Positions 34,656 to 48,527 of a DNA stretch of 64,000 nucleotides are shown here, piece by piece. Position 1 is the first letter of the stretch. The number at the start of each line of letters is the position of its first letter. The DNA is from Rhynochetos jubatus (taxonomy: Eukaryota > Chordata > Aves > Eurypygiformes > Rhynochetidae), in the NCBI GenBank assembly GCA_027574665.1, contig CM050658.1, forward strand, positions 20,968,317 to 21,032,316, written 5' to 3'. Both the position numbers and the translations under genes were made by a program. Below the pieces are notes generated by a model. That model was not told the origin of the DNA and ran no database searches. It saw only the letters and a list, made by a program, of their open reading frames with translations.

Positions 34656-37499
34656 TTGTTTTTAGTTTCTCCCTGTGGTTTTCTGTCCACACCCACGTGC
34701 TCCCCGCGGGTCGTGGTGGCTGGAGCAGAAACCCAGGCGTGCCCTTGCGCTCGTCTCTCTGATCGTAGGACAGGGGTGGGAATGCCCATAAATGCTATTT
34801 CCGTAGGATCGGTAAAAGCTGTCAGAGGGGAAAAGTCAATATTCTGATGGCAGGTAATGGAGGAATGAGACCAGAGTATCGGGACAGTGCTGAAAGTGCT
34901 TCTGGGCCAGTTAACTTTACATCAGTGTTTTACCTGGAAAAAATGTCATTATAATTCTGCGAGAATTTGTTAAAACTTTTCTTTCAGCTGCCACTCAGTC
35001 AGTTGGCTGTGATCCTATCCCCAAAACACACACTGTGACCCACGTGGGTGGACTTGTGCCTTTTCTGCCTTCCCTCTCCACATCCACTGTTAGCATTCTT
35101 CTTTTATTATTCTGGGTAATATCTAGTCATTGCTTGAGAGAATTTGTCTCATGGGATCGTGAAGTGGGGTAAGTTTCCTACTGGTATTTTGTACTGAGGT
35201 TTTCTAATGCACATCTGTAACCTCATCTAGGTCGGGCTAATAATACTCTTCAGCGATTTATATACTTCAATTAGCTTTCCTCTTAAGTAGCTTGTTATAC
35301 AAATTAGGTCCTGGACCGCTACTGCCCTTCTCTTCATAGAGAAAACCACTACCTAGGCACCCAGAGACCTGTGTTACACCATTTATCGTACTCTGTAGGA
35401 GTTTGCACCCTCGAATTCCGATGCAGTTCCGCTGTTGCCCTTCACCTGATAGCAGCACGGCGCTCTGAACTCGCTGAAATGGGTGCAGCATCCAGGGATC
35501 TGCAGGAGTTGGACTCTGCTGAACCAGCTTTCGCTGTGGGGGAGCCGTAGGCACTGACACAGAATAGATCTGTTGTTACAGCCGTATCCAGAAATGGTGG
35601 CGATGCGGTGTAAAAAAGAAAACTGGAGGCATCTTCCCGCCGCCCACACAGAGAGCTGTCACCCCGGCCCCATTTCCCCTCCTCACCTCAGAGAACACCC
35701 CCTTGGATCTGTGGGGGCTGTTTTGGGCTGAAAGTCGAAAGCCCTGTTTGCCATCTGTCCCGTTTCCACCAGGTAGGAATTCACTGGCTGATCCTAACGG
35801 GCACCCTTGACCATTTTGGTTTAGCAGAAGGGCCTGACGGAGACTGGTGACAGGGCGACACCCACGTCAGGCTTAGCAAAGCTGTGCTGCCAGGGCTCTG
35901 TGCTCCCGTTGGGCCAGCTGCCACCCCTCCTCGCAGTAACTCAGTGCAGCGGCGGCCCAGGCTAGCTAAACACTGCGGCAACCTGACTCCTTTTTGCAGC
36001 CGAACAACAGACAACTTGCATTTCTGTTTTCCTTTCATGCAGTAGTGAGGGAGTGGCTGTTGGTGCCCTTCTGCAAGGAACTGCCTGCCAGAGAGAAGAA
36101 TGGTTTTAAGGAGGGAAAGAAATGAGTTTCACCCCATCCTGCTGTAAGTGGAATAGCAGCTGATGGGCCGTGCGGCCCTTCTGCAACTCGGAATCTCTCC
36201 GTTTTGCTGTCAGCAGAGGTGGAGTCCAGGTACCCTTGTCACTACAGGTGCAGCACAAAGCGGTCAGTCCCTGTGGCAAGTCCCTTTTTTGCTCTTTATC
36301 TGATTTCGTGTGGGATGGACTCTTGACTCTGATTAAACAGACTGAAAAAGCAATGCGTGTGGCTGTGTGCCAACAGGCGGGCTTCACAACGGTCTCAAAT
36401 GGTTTCCTTGAGCGTCCCTCTTTCAGAGATGGAATGAGTGAGCGGCACGGTGTCATCCGCACACGGAGGCAGCTCTACGGTACGAACACTACTTGCTCAG
36501 TTAATTTTACCCGTGCTGTGCTGAGTGGTGGTTAACTGGCACTGGGGGGAGGGGGTGTCTTCAATTATCTAATGTTTTCCCCAGTTAAAAATGTTTATGT
36601 AACCAGTATAATTTATAGCTTTTATGTAATGGGGGAGGGAAACGGTTCCTATTTCAGGATGTCTGGGTATTTCAGTTAATTTCCAGTCTCTTGTCTGTAC
36701 AAAATTCTAACCAGGGGTCATGGAGCTCCTCAGAAGACTTCTGAAGTTCTTTGTAGATGCGATTAGAATAAAATTTACATTTGTTGGGTCTGAGATAAGG
36801 CAGTTCTGTGTACGCTATCCTAATTTTGCAGTTTGTTCCAGTTCTCATTAGCGTTCAAAGCAGTGCAGCTGAAATCTCCCAGAAAAGCAGAATGCACCCT
36901 GGCACTTCATTCTGTGTGATCCAGTGTGACAGCTGGACAGCTGTGCGGAAGGTGCTTCCATGGAGTGTCACTTGTGGTGTACCTGAAAGGCAAGCTTCCT
37001 TTACTTTGCAAGTCAGCAGTTTTGCAAAGGGGAAGACTATCAACATTTAGGGACAGAGCGTGTGTTCTGTGACTGATAGTGCTGGCGAACCCCAAAATCA
37101 TGGGCTCTTTGGGGCTTATGTTGCTTACAGATACTGTACGCCCAGTGATGCAAGTGGGGGGAGGAGGAAGATAAAGCAGCATGGCAAATTAAATTTAGAC
37201 CTTAGACTGCAGATCTTGCCTGTGGATGTGGTACAGTCTGAACAAGGATGAAGGATCCTGAATATTCCTGAAGATAAGTGAATGTTGGTAAGATGGAAAA
37301 AAAAAAGTTGCTTACTGTGTCAACTGAACAAGCCAAAAAATAGGTTTATACTCTTAGAAACTAGGAGCTTTACAATAAATGGGGTTGCAATGGCTTAGTC
37401 ATTAAACAAGAACTGATAATTTCATACTCTTGCCAAGCCACACAAGTACGAAAAAAAGCAAGCACTGGGCTGTATAAACAAGACCGTCTGAAAGATGAT

Positions 37500-38010
37500 G
37501 AAGTAATCTTTCCACTCAAGTACCGATAAGGCTCCTACTGTGGCACTGCGTCCAATTTCGGGAACGGTGCTAGCAGGAAGATGTTGACCATTTGGAGGGA
37601 AGCCAGCGAGGAGAAGCAGGAATAAGGTCTGGGAAACACGACCTGTGGGGAAAGATTGGAAGAATTGGCATGTTTAGTCTGGAGCAAAGACTGGGGGTGA
37701 TATGTGATAAGTCCTCCAATAAATAAATAGTAATTGCAAAGAGAATAGTACTGAAGCTGTTTGCAGGAGGCTTGCAGTTAAATTGGATGGGAATTTAGGC
37801 CACACATGAGGAAAAGCCTTCTGGTTACAAGAATAATCTGCCCCCAGAATGGGTGGCCTAGGAAGGTGACAGGATTTTTATCAAGGAGGGGTTTAAGAAG
37901 GGGTTATGAGAGGGTTTCCAATAGCTTGGGTATAGACTGTTCTTCCTGGAGTGGGGGTTAGACTGGCAAACCTCTCAAAGCCTTTTCTGACCCATTTTTG
38001 AATTCTTTGT
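37500..38010 (+). mobile_element. Ancient, degenerate CR1 fragment
   Basis: The order of segments follows a CR1 3' region in sense: a GGCATGTTTAGTCTGGAGCAAA segment (split here by changes), then GGGAATTTAGGCCACACATG, a GGTGGCCTAGGAAGGTGACAGG-like part and a GGTTAGACTGGC end. The match is loose, with many changes and small indels, so this copy is much older than the others. Boundaries are approximate. Confidence 0.6.
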
Positions 38011-41000
38011 CACCTAAGGAAAAGATGAGTTTTCAAAAAACAAGTTTCAGCCTGTCATTACCAAACCTATAAAAATTACCGTGGAAAGAAGAAGAACCCC
38101 TGTTTATGAGTTCTAAGGTATGTTTCCTATTCAGATGTCTCTGTCCGTCATTCTGATGCCTGAACACCCCTGTGGCACCTTGAATGCTGTTACTGCACTT
38201 GAGTTTATATGTAAGTATACTCCAGTGTCATCTGAAAGGAGCATGCCAGCACAGATGCTGCTGCGGCGAGCCAGGCCTGCACTGGCATACCGGCGGCAGG
38301 CTCTCCTGTGCGTGGTTTATCGGCTGTTACACGTACGAGCCAGGTGCGGTAGCAGGTTTTGCTGGCAGTGTTTGGGTACCTTCAAGAATCTGTCATTCAC
38401 CTGACGTTAAACAACCAGCATCTAACTAAACGATCGGCTCTGTCAGAGGAATGAGTGTCTGAGACACACATGGGATGAAAAAAATCACACAGGTTGTATT
38501 TCTCTGTGTGCATGATGGTTACTTGCCCCAAAGGGCAATGGAGAGGACAAATTCAAACTGGAACATTTAGATTATACTGCAAATTATTGGGTGATGCTAT
38601 TCGTCTTGTAGACCTACCCTGATCTTAATTGTCCAAATGAATTAGCACAGAAAAGTGTCTTGGGTTCCCCTTTACCCGTTTTTGTGTTGTTTTGTGTGTT
38701 CTTTTATGTTTTAAACGTCTTGCTCAGCTGCTTTGCGCTCCTTTCAGTGGCATAAACTTACAGTTCACAACTAACAAAGCAGGTTAACTGGTAAACAGCC
38801 ACGGGATTTTCTGTTTCCCACACCCTAAAATGAAATTAAGGAAAAATTGAGTATGTCTTGAAGAAAAAAAAGTCAAAAAGCAGCCACGTAGTGTCTCTTA
38901 AACAGTGGTTACGTGAGGGTGTAATCACTGATGATGGCGTGTTGATGTTTCAAGTGTATTGCTGGTCAGCATCGCAGGATTAGTATGCTTTACTGAGCCA
39001 TGTCCAGGGCCAGACTTTCTGCGTTGAATAACACGGAGTTCCAAATCCCAGTTTTACAGAGGGCCTTGAATCTTCTCCCCTCCATGGCTGGGTACAGCCA
39101 CCGCCCCGTGAAACTGCCATTTCACTTTCATCGCTTCTGTACGTTGGCCAAAACACACTGGCTATTTCAGGCTATCTGCAGTCCTCACAGATGCCTGCCT
39201 TCCCCCAGGGAAATAGCAAAGAACTAGTAACATTCGTCATTTTAAAAATAGGAAAATTACAAAAAGGCACTAGAAATGTGGACGTAATGGTCTGTGTCCA
39301 AATGACGTTTTTCCGATGGTATCCTCAAATCCAAAATACAAACACAAAAGGGGTATCATGGAGAACGACAGCAATCTTACCAAAACAGTTTAACAAAACC
39401 GCCAGCTATTTAGCACTGACCTCCACCCCTGTGTAAAACACTGGTTTCAGCTGGCCTCCGTGGATGCGCAGACCTGTAACGAGGGTGGATTCCTCCGGAC
39501 ACGTGCTGACCCCAAGTTGCACAGCACAACACGAAGGATCCCAAAGCACTGCTTCCCTTGCCCATGTTTCTCTGTTGGTGGTACCCCGCACAGCGCAACA
39601 TTGTTCTTCGACTGTGAGCTTGTTTGGCAAGTGGGCGCACAGCGGTTTTCCGTTCCTGCCCTTCTACTCTGGTTTCTTGTGTAGGGCCTCAAGGCATTAT
39701 TAGACCCAAGGCTACGTTTCTCAGGCAGGACTTGTCCCTGCGCTGAACCTGAAAGGCACGAACGCGGTGACCGCTGCCAGGGGGTCCAGTCTTAACGCCT
39801 CTTTCCCCCCCATCACTGACGCAGTTTGAACTTAAGAACGGCAGTCACGTGCCTTCGCTGTGTTCCAAAAAGGCATTTTTCAGCTGACAGTTCAATGATT
39901 TGTATTTACAAACATGAAGGGGGTCTTCAAAGACTTGGCTCTTGCTCTGTCCTGAGTTACTTCCGACTTTCAGATTTCTTTCGTGATGTGCAGGAGTGGC
40001 TAAATGAAACTACCACTCTACTCATTAATTACATCATGTGATGTGAACATAGAGGGAAAACAGTCCAACCCCATGATTCCTTTTAAGGCGAAGAAATAAG
40101 CCAATTACTTTGTAGATTTGCATTTTTAGAAGTTGCTACGTTAACTTGAAGCCTGTGAGCCTTGGCTTTCTGCTTAGCTCAGTAGCAAAGTATCAGCTCT
40201 GTCTGCTGTATTCCTCCCAGAGCTGCCATTCCGAGCCGGAATCCAAATTAATCTCTGTTACATGATGTCACAACAAAAATAGAGAAACTGACCCTGGAGT
40301 CACTAGTGGCAGGTTAGTTCCTAAATAGTTTCCATCATAATAGGAGAGGGGGAGAGAAGAGGAATGGGCAAAGTGCAAGATTTCCATGCCATTGTGAATA
40401 ACGAAGAGAGCGACGGGAACAGAAGCACAGCGTGCAGGCTTTCCTGAGAGATCGTCTCCTTAAGCAGACGGTTTTCGGGTGTTCAGAATTGCAAGAGGCC
40501 AAAGTAATTTACATGGGGCAATCATATCAAAGGGGCTTTATACACTGGTATAATAATATGCCTAATAGAGTCCTGAGTTAAAACTTTTTACATGGAATAA
40601 GAATCACTTTGAAAAAATGTGTCATTTCCTTCACAAGAGTTACTAAAATATTGTGTAGTTGCAGCTAGCGGATTTGTCTCAGCATTTTCCTGTATTACGC
40701 TGGATATTATCAGTCGAAGACCGTTACAGTGGGGCTTCTCTTTTTTGAGGGTCATGGAGGTTGGTAATACGATAATCTTATGGTAATCTCGACAAAAGGA
40801 AGCAAATGAATTCCATTTTGGGGCAGAGCTGTAAGGTAAACAGCATTTTCTATCTGCTCATGCCTCTCATTACAATACTGCAGAAGGGTTCGGGAATGCT
40901 TCCAGCCTTGTTGAGTACACCCCTAACCCGGAGGGACGTTCTCGGCGCGGTACCGTACCCCTCTTCACACGAGCACGTCCGTCTCATTTATAAATAAGGC

Positions 41001-41763
41001 AGATGTCCAGGGTATGTCAGCAAGGAAAGGCTGTCTGATGCTGGTTGTTTCAGAGAGGAATTGGTCCCCAGCGCCGGGCTCCAGGACACAGCGGAATCAC
41101 AGTGTGAGCGTGGTGATAGCCGTTAGTGTCGGTACTAGTTGCAGTGGTCATCTGAGCAGAATTTTATTGCACAAAGTGTAGTTGTTCTTATTTAATTTTG
41201 ATTTCAGCACCATAAATCTTGCAGTGAAGACTCAGGCTTCCCTGCTGACCGTTAAAGGTATGATCAGTGGTGATGAAACTAGAGGGAGACAGAATGTAAG
41301 AGGTCATTTCAACCAGTTTTTGCTTCTGAAATAAAGATCCTAGTTCCTGCCCTTCGAAAATAAAGCTGTACCAATGTTCTCTGAAGACCAGCTAGTTTGA
41401 ACAACCGCAGGTCTGTTGTGTTTACGGAAGTCGAGGGATGGTCCATAGGAGGGCTTCTTGCAGGATGCACTGCCGGGCACTAGTGAGTGACCACAACTCC
41501 TCAGTGTTATGCTGAGGAAGAAGGGGCAGTTTCTGAAGCAGACCAACCTTAGTCTGTTAGTGGGTTTCCAAAGGAACTTACAAGCGGCACTTTGGGGGTT
41601 TGAGTCTAACAGAAAGCCCATGTAAAACCATAGAAAAGCTGCAATGTGTGACATGAAGTCAGAGTTGGCAAAACAGAGAACATGAAACAAAGGGATGCAT
41701 TTGGGAGAATAAATTCTTCCGGGTGCTGGTCAGACATCCATAACTTTCTACTCTAAGTGATCC
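38011..41763. other. Intergenic DNA, no gene recognised
   Basis: I see only short unsupported open stretches here. No clear transposon or RNA gene was recognised. Confidence 0.6.
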
Positions 41764-41829
41764 TGCTCTGGCAGGGGGGTTGGACTAGATGATCTCTAGA
41801 GGTCCCTTCCAACCCCTGACGCTCTGTGT
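41764..41829 (+). mobile_element. CR1 LINE, short 3' terminal fragment
   Basis: About 65 bases of the classic avian CR1 terminus: GGGTTGGACTAGATGATC, then TCTAGAGGTCCCTTCCAACC. It belongs to a different subfamily from the AACTAGATGGGC copies. It may extend slightly to the left. Confidence 0.85.
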
Positions 41830-44800
41830 AAACCTGACCAGGAGTTTATACATGGAAGTCAGGCGTTCTGTAATAACGCAATACAATAACGAGTAAAACT
41901 CAACAGGGTCTGTGGATGGAGATACAGGTTTGATCAAGGAAGGTGAATATTTACCCCCAAATAAAAATATTTCTAAGTTTAATTAGAGAAGCTTTTAGGG
42001 ATTTAAGGTCAATAGCAGGTTAATAAGGACTTGAGGCGAGACCTGTGGTTGCTGATACATGTGTGCTTGTCCGAGTGTCACCTATGGTTTTCTGTTGGAT
42101 AGCTGTTTTTCCTGATATAACAATGATACGAAAAATCACTTCCCACAGCATATCGGTATTTACCATTTTGAGTCACAAGAGTATAACATCCTTCATCCTC
42201 CCGTTCTTTGGATAAAACTTGTTGGTAAAGAAAACCTAGGCCTGATAGGCCTCTAACAGCTGAGGCTGAAACTTAGTCCGGGAGTTCTCAGCAGAGCTGA
42301 ATTAGTAACTGGTTTACATCTCAAGCACAATATCTCAATTGCTGACCTTGAAACTTTGGAAATCTCAAACTAAACATGAAATTTTTTTCAGCTCCTTAAA
42401 CTATTGACTTTATTTCACAAATGGATAAACTGGAGCGGCTCTTAGCCTTGTCTTCCTTGTCGGGATGGTGAATTGGTGCAGCATGGTACATAAGATCTTG
42501 AACTACCTCGTTCTCCATTGCTACGCAGGGACAGGAAATAAAGCACAGAATAAAACGTGTTCTATTTTTGTGTTGCTTACATATTGCTGGAAGTATGAGA
42601 ATTTGTTCTACCCTTAGTATCTCTGTGCTAATTTTCATGTAATTTGCTTTCCCCTGTGGCTAATAGAAGGATCAAGGCCTAACATTAAAATGAGATGTAA
42701 CAAATGGAAAAGCGAAAGTGAGCTGGAGGATGAAAGTGTCATCAGGGGCTTTCTGGGGTTCTCAGGCTTGTATGCAAACACTGTCACTGAAAGGGGCGGA
42801 AGGGCTGGGTTTTCTTCTCCCTTCCTCACCTCTTTCTGTCTCTTCCCTCCCATTCACTAAACTGTAAAACGCTGCAGTGTTTCACAATTAGGGTGGCAAA
42901 GGTTGGAACGTGGAAATGTTTGCCTGGTCCTTGTTTATTCCTATGCAAAACATTATTTATTGAAGGTTGTAGCCTGAGGAGGTAGTGGCTGAATATACGA
43001 GCACCACTTTTCCACAAGAAAGGAGAGCATACTTGTCTTTACCCACTGAAAAGTTGAGTCATTTCCTATAAATACACTGAACATAATGAGAATTTAGGCA
43101 TGAAACAGTCTGTACTAGCATTTTAAGAACCAATTTTGTATTTTTTTGTACCCTTGAAATACATGCCAGGCTAATCTTAGAGTGCCTTTTAAAGCTTAGC
43201 AAGGTCAAACAAGTGCTTTGTGCAATCATACACGTAAGTTGTATTTAACTTTTCATTAACTTTTCGGTGTGCTAAAAAATACGCATAATTCATTTCCCTG
43301 CTGTTTTTATGTAGCCATATGATAAATGAATAGAAGGAGGGGAAAAAAGATGAGAGATTGGTGAAGCTTTGTCATGTATGCCTACCACTGTGAAACCACT
43401 ACGACTGCCAGCTCAGAGAGCACGCCACTGTATAGCTTCGTTTTTATTCAGCTCCCAGTAACTTATATCATTAAAAGAATATTAATCTGTACTAAGTACA
43501 TCTACTCGAACACCCCCTTATAACTGTAGGACTTTGCAGTAATTACTGCTTTAGTATAGGCTTCCTGATTAATACACGCCACCGCGGTTCATTAAAAGTA
43601 AGTGATGTGCGTACGTGGTCTGTGAGAAGTTGCAAGGAATGGGTGAAGCGTTGCTGCTATCTTTTTGCTGGGCTATGAAGGGCAGTGGCTTTTCCGCTGT
43701 AGGTTTGCTCTTCTATTAAAAACCACCCTTTTTTTTCAAATATTCTATCTTCATACCTAGGTGTGATTTCTTGGTCTTACATAACTGAACATACAAGACT
43801 GTCCTCTGTGCTTATACGCAGGTACAAGATGATGGCAGTGTCTGGGCAGATGCTGCTTTGCGCTGGATGAGTTGATTTGCTGCCTCATCGAAACCTTTAA
43901 CGTTTGCCTTAGTGCAGAAATTTCGGGATTTTCCTTACTGAAGCTCTCATAACATTTAATCAAATGTGTATTTTCGGTTTTGCTAGTTTTTGGACACTAA
44001 ATGCAGAAACAACTAATGACCATTGGTTTACCCAAGAAATAAACCAGAGGCAGTAGAAAACTTAAAGAGGACACAGAGGACTTCGTTTACAAGACCTAGC
44101 CCTGCCCGCCTCCTGCTGCTGACCGAACAGGTACCGGGTTTGGTACCTCTTCTGTGCAAGTACCTTGCTCCTTTCTTCATTAACAGACAAAGTAAGGAAA
44201 CAATTTGGAGTAACCAGAGGTACTGGGGAGAAAATCCTGATGCTCATCCCAACCTGTTCATTCCTGCACAAAAGAACTCATTGAATCGCAACTAGCAGGG
44301 ATTTTGAGACTGGGGCTTTGTAGCCTTACCAGTCATCCCAGAACTGGTTTAGCAAGCCATCACGCAAGGGCTGGCAGACCACTCACCACGGTCTTCTCAA
44401 GCATTATGCTAACATATGTTTTCCGACACCCCCCAGTTCATTCCTGCTGCTGAGATCCAAGCTCTCTAGGCACTTTGGGCTGTGTGTAGTAACCTTCTCA
44501 GTTGCCACACTCAGAAAATACAGCACATCAGGTTTTGTTTTTCTTCTGTTCTTCAGTCGGAAAATATTGGGGGTTTGGGGAGATGTATACACTGTAATGT
44601 AATATATAAAAATCATATTTGCCTCATTAGGTGGTGTTTGTAAATGGGGGTGGAATATGCATCAACCCAGCAGCAATAGCCGACTAGTAAAATATCATTT
44701 GCACAGGTGTTGCAGTGAAACCTAAACCATGCAAATTCCATCTTAAGAGAATAATACTTCTCCTAATGACTTGTTTGTGGTAGGATATCACATACATTAA

Positions 44801-45019
44801 GAAAAGGTTTAAACCGTATCTAAGAGATAACTTTATCGGAAACCTTTGGGGAGTAGGTGGCTGGGATATTTTTGTGCAACATATTGGTATTCTGCATCAA
44901 ACACGGTCCCCAAGGTGGTTTAAATGACAATTTTCAGTGATACAAATCAGAGAAGTTTCAATAAATTTCTCCAATCTGGGTAGTGGAGGAGAGGCTAATT
45001 TCACTCATCTGTGTGGGAT
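41830..45019. other. Intergenic DNA, no gene recognised
   Basis: This is AT-balanced DNA with scattered short open stretches and no convincing coding, RNA or repeat signal. Old transposon remnants could be present below what can be recognised by eye. Confidence 0.6.
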
Positions 45020-45618
45020 ACGGAAGAATTGAGGCTGGAAGGCACCTCTAGCTTCCCTGCTCAAAGCGTGTTCAGCTACAGCAGGTTATCCAGGACTGTG
45101 TCCAGTTGGGTTTTGAGTATCGACAAGGATGGAGAGTCCACAACCTCTCTGGGCATCTCTGCCACTGCTTGGCCATCCTCACAGTAGAAAAACAAAGGTG
45201 GGGTTGTGGGGGGTTTTTTATGTTCAGATGGAATTTCCTGGAATTCAGTCTGTGCCCATTGCCTCTTGTCCTGTCGCTGGGCACCACCGAGAAGAGCCTG
45301 GCTCCATCTTCTTTATTCCCTGCCACTGGGAGTTTAGCCCACATGTCTGAAATCCCCCTGAGGCTTCTCTTCTCCAGGCTGAACAGCCCCAGCACCCGGT
45401 CTCTCCTCACACGACAGATGCTCCAGTCCCCTAAACCTCTCCCTGGCCTTTAAACTCCAGTAAGTCCATGCCTGTCCTGTACTGGGAGCCCACCAGCACT
45501 GGACCCTGCACTCTAGGTGTGTCTCACCACTGCTGAGCAGGAGGTGTGGATCACCTCCCTCCACCTGCTGGCAGTGCTCTGCCTAATGCAGCCCAGGGGG
45601 CTGGCTGTCTTTTTTGCC
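45020..45618 (-). mobile_element. CR1 LINE fragment, minus strand
   Basis: About 600 bases of CR1 3' sequence on the minus strand. Diagnostic parts on that strand include the segment for [13 protein letters not shown] (45330-45375 region, the usual lead-in to the 3' UTR), the TCTAGAGGTGCCTTCC-like terminus near 45040, and a start near 45618. It is moderately diverged, so older than the copies in IARS1. It explains the open stretches across it. Confidence 0.85.
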
Positions 45619-47601
45619 ATTAATACAGAAGCTTTTGAGGATTGTTTTTCCCACTCTTATCCGGGGTAATCTGTTGACACTATACATTTATACTGATGCA
45701 AATAAAATCAGAATTTAGATTCTGAGAAAAAACTACAGGTAGTTTTAAACTACAAGTAATTTTTTACCTAGAAGTTCCAGACTGATATAAATCAATATGT
45801 TGCTGAAATGTACAACAAAAAAAAGCTGAATGAAAAATAAGAAAAAGGCTCATATTTTTTCCCTCCGTAATGTATTCCATGTCCACAGTTTTTCCTTCCT
45901 GCTGTTTGCACTCATCACTAGAAAACATGCCCAAGATCATTAGACAGATATATGGATTTAGTTATTAAAAATACAAGAGATTAATCCTACTGAAGTACCT
46001 AATTTAGGTGTATAGTCACCTTAAATTCCTCTCCAGATAACGGAAAGATGCAAATGGTGATAGTGAAGAGGTCTTGGGAGACCCGGAATGCACACACCCT
46101 GGAGTCTAGGAAGGCTGCTCCACACTTCGGCAGCGTGGCTCAGTATAATGAACGTAAGCCTATCTAATGACGCCGTATGGAACGTGCGGGTGAGATCCCG
46201 GTAAGAGCCCACTCTGTTAAGGATTAGAGCCTGCAGGTGAGATCTCACGCAAATGTTCGGGCCGTGCATGCTGTGAATGCGAACTGTCTCGCTGCCATTT
46301 CCGTGTGCAGTTAGCCACGTTAACTACCGAGACAGCACATCCTATCAGGCATGCTGGTAATTGTGGGATTAATTTGCAAGTAGGCTTAGAGGTACTGGAG
46401 TCTCTCCGTGTCTGACAGGAATGCTTATGTTCATCTCACCTCAGAGCTCATTTGCAGTAATTGCTAAGGGATTCAAAGTGACTATTTATAGAGTGTTTTG
46501 GAGAAATAAGTACTATATTCATTAGCAGAAGGCTTGGCCAGGAGCTAAGAAGTGAAAAAGCAGGCTTCAGTGGTGATACATCGCAGAGCAGGCTAACAGC
46601 ATTGTTAACTTCCTTTTGCAGTGACATGGGTCTCCTGAGTGGATCCAAGGGCTTCCTGATTGTTTTTCCTGGCATCTATGACTTAAAGCAATCACTTGCT
46701 TAAAATGCATGTTGGCAGCTCTGCCTTGCCCTTGCTGTGTTTTATGAAGTGTTTAAGTATGAAAGGTAAGTGGGCGTCCCAACAAAACAGTGTGAATGTA
46801 ATCTACAACCCTCGATCCGAAGAAGGTGTTTAAAAATGTTATTATTCTCAACTCAAACGAATTATTCTTACCCAAGCGACAGCAATCTAAATCTGGTATT
46901 CATACAGTGACCACAGGCACCATGTCTACAGTCTGTCTGCCTTCTTAAATTCACTTTTATTCTGTGTTATCGATAAATATTGTCTTTTAGGAGTTTTGTG
47001 TAGTATTTTGTCTGGAAATTTCTACTGAAACCATTGATGACAATGAATATTTGTATCAATTATTCTGTTTCCCCTTGGGAAACTGCTGTAGAAACCTAGG
47101 ACTGACTTAAATATATAGGAACGTTGAGAGAAGTTTGCCAATACTCAGCTAGTTTTCGGGTACTGACCTTTAGATGCTGCTGTTTTCACTGCTTTTTTGG
47201 CTTTTAATTCTGAAATGACCCACATCCCATGTCCAAGGATGTAATTATCTTCCACATTCAAAATCTTTGCTACTAGCACTAAGGATTATGCAAACTGTTG
47301 CCTGTTTCACTCTCTCAGTATTTTTTCTCGGAAAACACAGTCAAACAAGTAGTTGAAAAAATCAAAAGAAAAGAACCATATTTGAGGAGATTATTTGTGA
47401 TTATGACTACTGTCCTTAAAATGCTGCTTAAGATTGTCTTTTTCTGAACTGTAAAATAACTGTGCTGTGATTTGACATTCAATAGCTGACTGCCTGTTGT
47501 TTCTCACATCTAGTGTTTTCAGGGTTTTTAATTCAACACTTCAGCTTTTTCCCTCATGTACTTCTTTTGTGAATAAATAGATTCAATGTCATAACAGAAA
47601 T
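45619..47601. other. Intergenic DNA, no gene recognised
   Basis: Nothing convincing was found. A minus-strand open stretch at 46021-46269 has no recognisable homology or splice support. Confidence 0.6.
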
Positions 47602-47863
47602 GTTTGGGTTGGACTGGACCTTAAAGCCCATCCAGTTCCAACCCCCTGCCATGGGCAGGGACACCCTCCACTAGCCCAGGTTGCTCCAAGCCTCATCCAG
47701 CCTGGCCTTGGACACTTCCAGGGATGGGGCATCCACAGCTTCTCTGGGCAACCTGTCCCAGTGCCTCCCCACCCTCTCCGGGAAGAATTTCTTCCTGATA
47801 TCCAACCTAAATCTCCCCACTTTCAATGTAAACCCGTTACCCCTTGTCCTATCACTACAAATA
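47602..47863 (-). mobile_element. CR1 LINE 3' end, minus strand
   Basis: About 260 bases of CR1 3' UTR on the minus strand, very close in sequence to the copies at 30149 and 5060 (shared CCCTGCCATGGGCAGGGACA, CCAGGTTGCTCCAAGCC and CCGGGAAGAATTTCTTCC segments on the plus strand). It is from the same young subfamily. Confidence 0.92.
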
Positions 47864-48527
47864 TGTAAGTGGTTCTTAATATGATGCCATTCTTACTAAA
47901 AATTTCAATTTTGTCAACCGATTTCTCACCGTAACCTGTGGAATGGGTGTTATGTCGGTTTGGGGATTCTTTTTTTTAAGCAGGCTTGCTGCAGAATTTA
48001 AAAGGATTGTCTGGGTGTGTTGCAAAAAGGTCTGAATATTGCAAAAGGCTTTGTCTCACAATTCACTCCACGCATATAAAAGAACTTTGTGACTGCTAAT
48101 GAGTTTAGGGCTAAAAAAAGTTACTCTGCCCCCATTTATATACAAGTATTCAATAGATCATGACAAACCAAGTCAGATTATGCATCTGGCACACCAACTT
48201 GTGGTCCTTTCAGAGAATACAATCATAATATTATGTTCTTTCCATCTGCCGTGTTCTTCTGATCCTTTTTTGGTGGTGGTGGTTCTTGTATCCTTTTTTT
48301 GCAGGGTTCTTGTTTGGTGGGGCTTTTTGTTTGGGGTTTTTTTCAGGATCAAGGTATTGTGGACACCTCCATGAAGTTCTAAATGCCACAGAAAAAGGCC
48401 TTTTATGTTGTTTCTGACTAAGTGCTTTTGGGTGAAAGATTATCAACTTTCTGTCAGGTTTAACAAATTACTTACAGTTTGAGAATTCTTTTTGCCGGGA
48501 AGCACCACATTTATTTTATAGATGCGC
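47864..48527. other. Intergenic spacer between CR1 and solo LTR
   Basis: No gene was recognised. It includes a T/G-rich low-complexity patch at about 48265-48345. Confidence 0.6.

Larger units (their letters stand above)
31860..37489. other. Intergenic DNA downstream of IARS1
   Basis: No exon, RNA gene or transposon was recognised. It includes a T/G-rich low-complexity patch (about 34558-34650) and the longest repeat-free open stretch outside the CpG island (33567-34148, minus, 193 codons), which has no recognisable homology. Confidence 0.65.
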
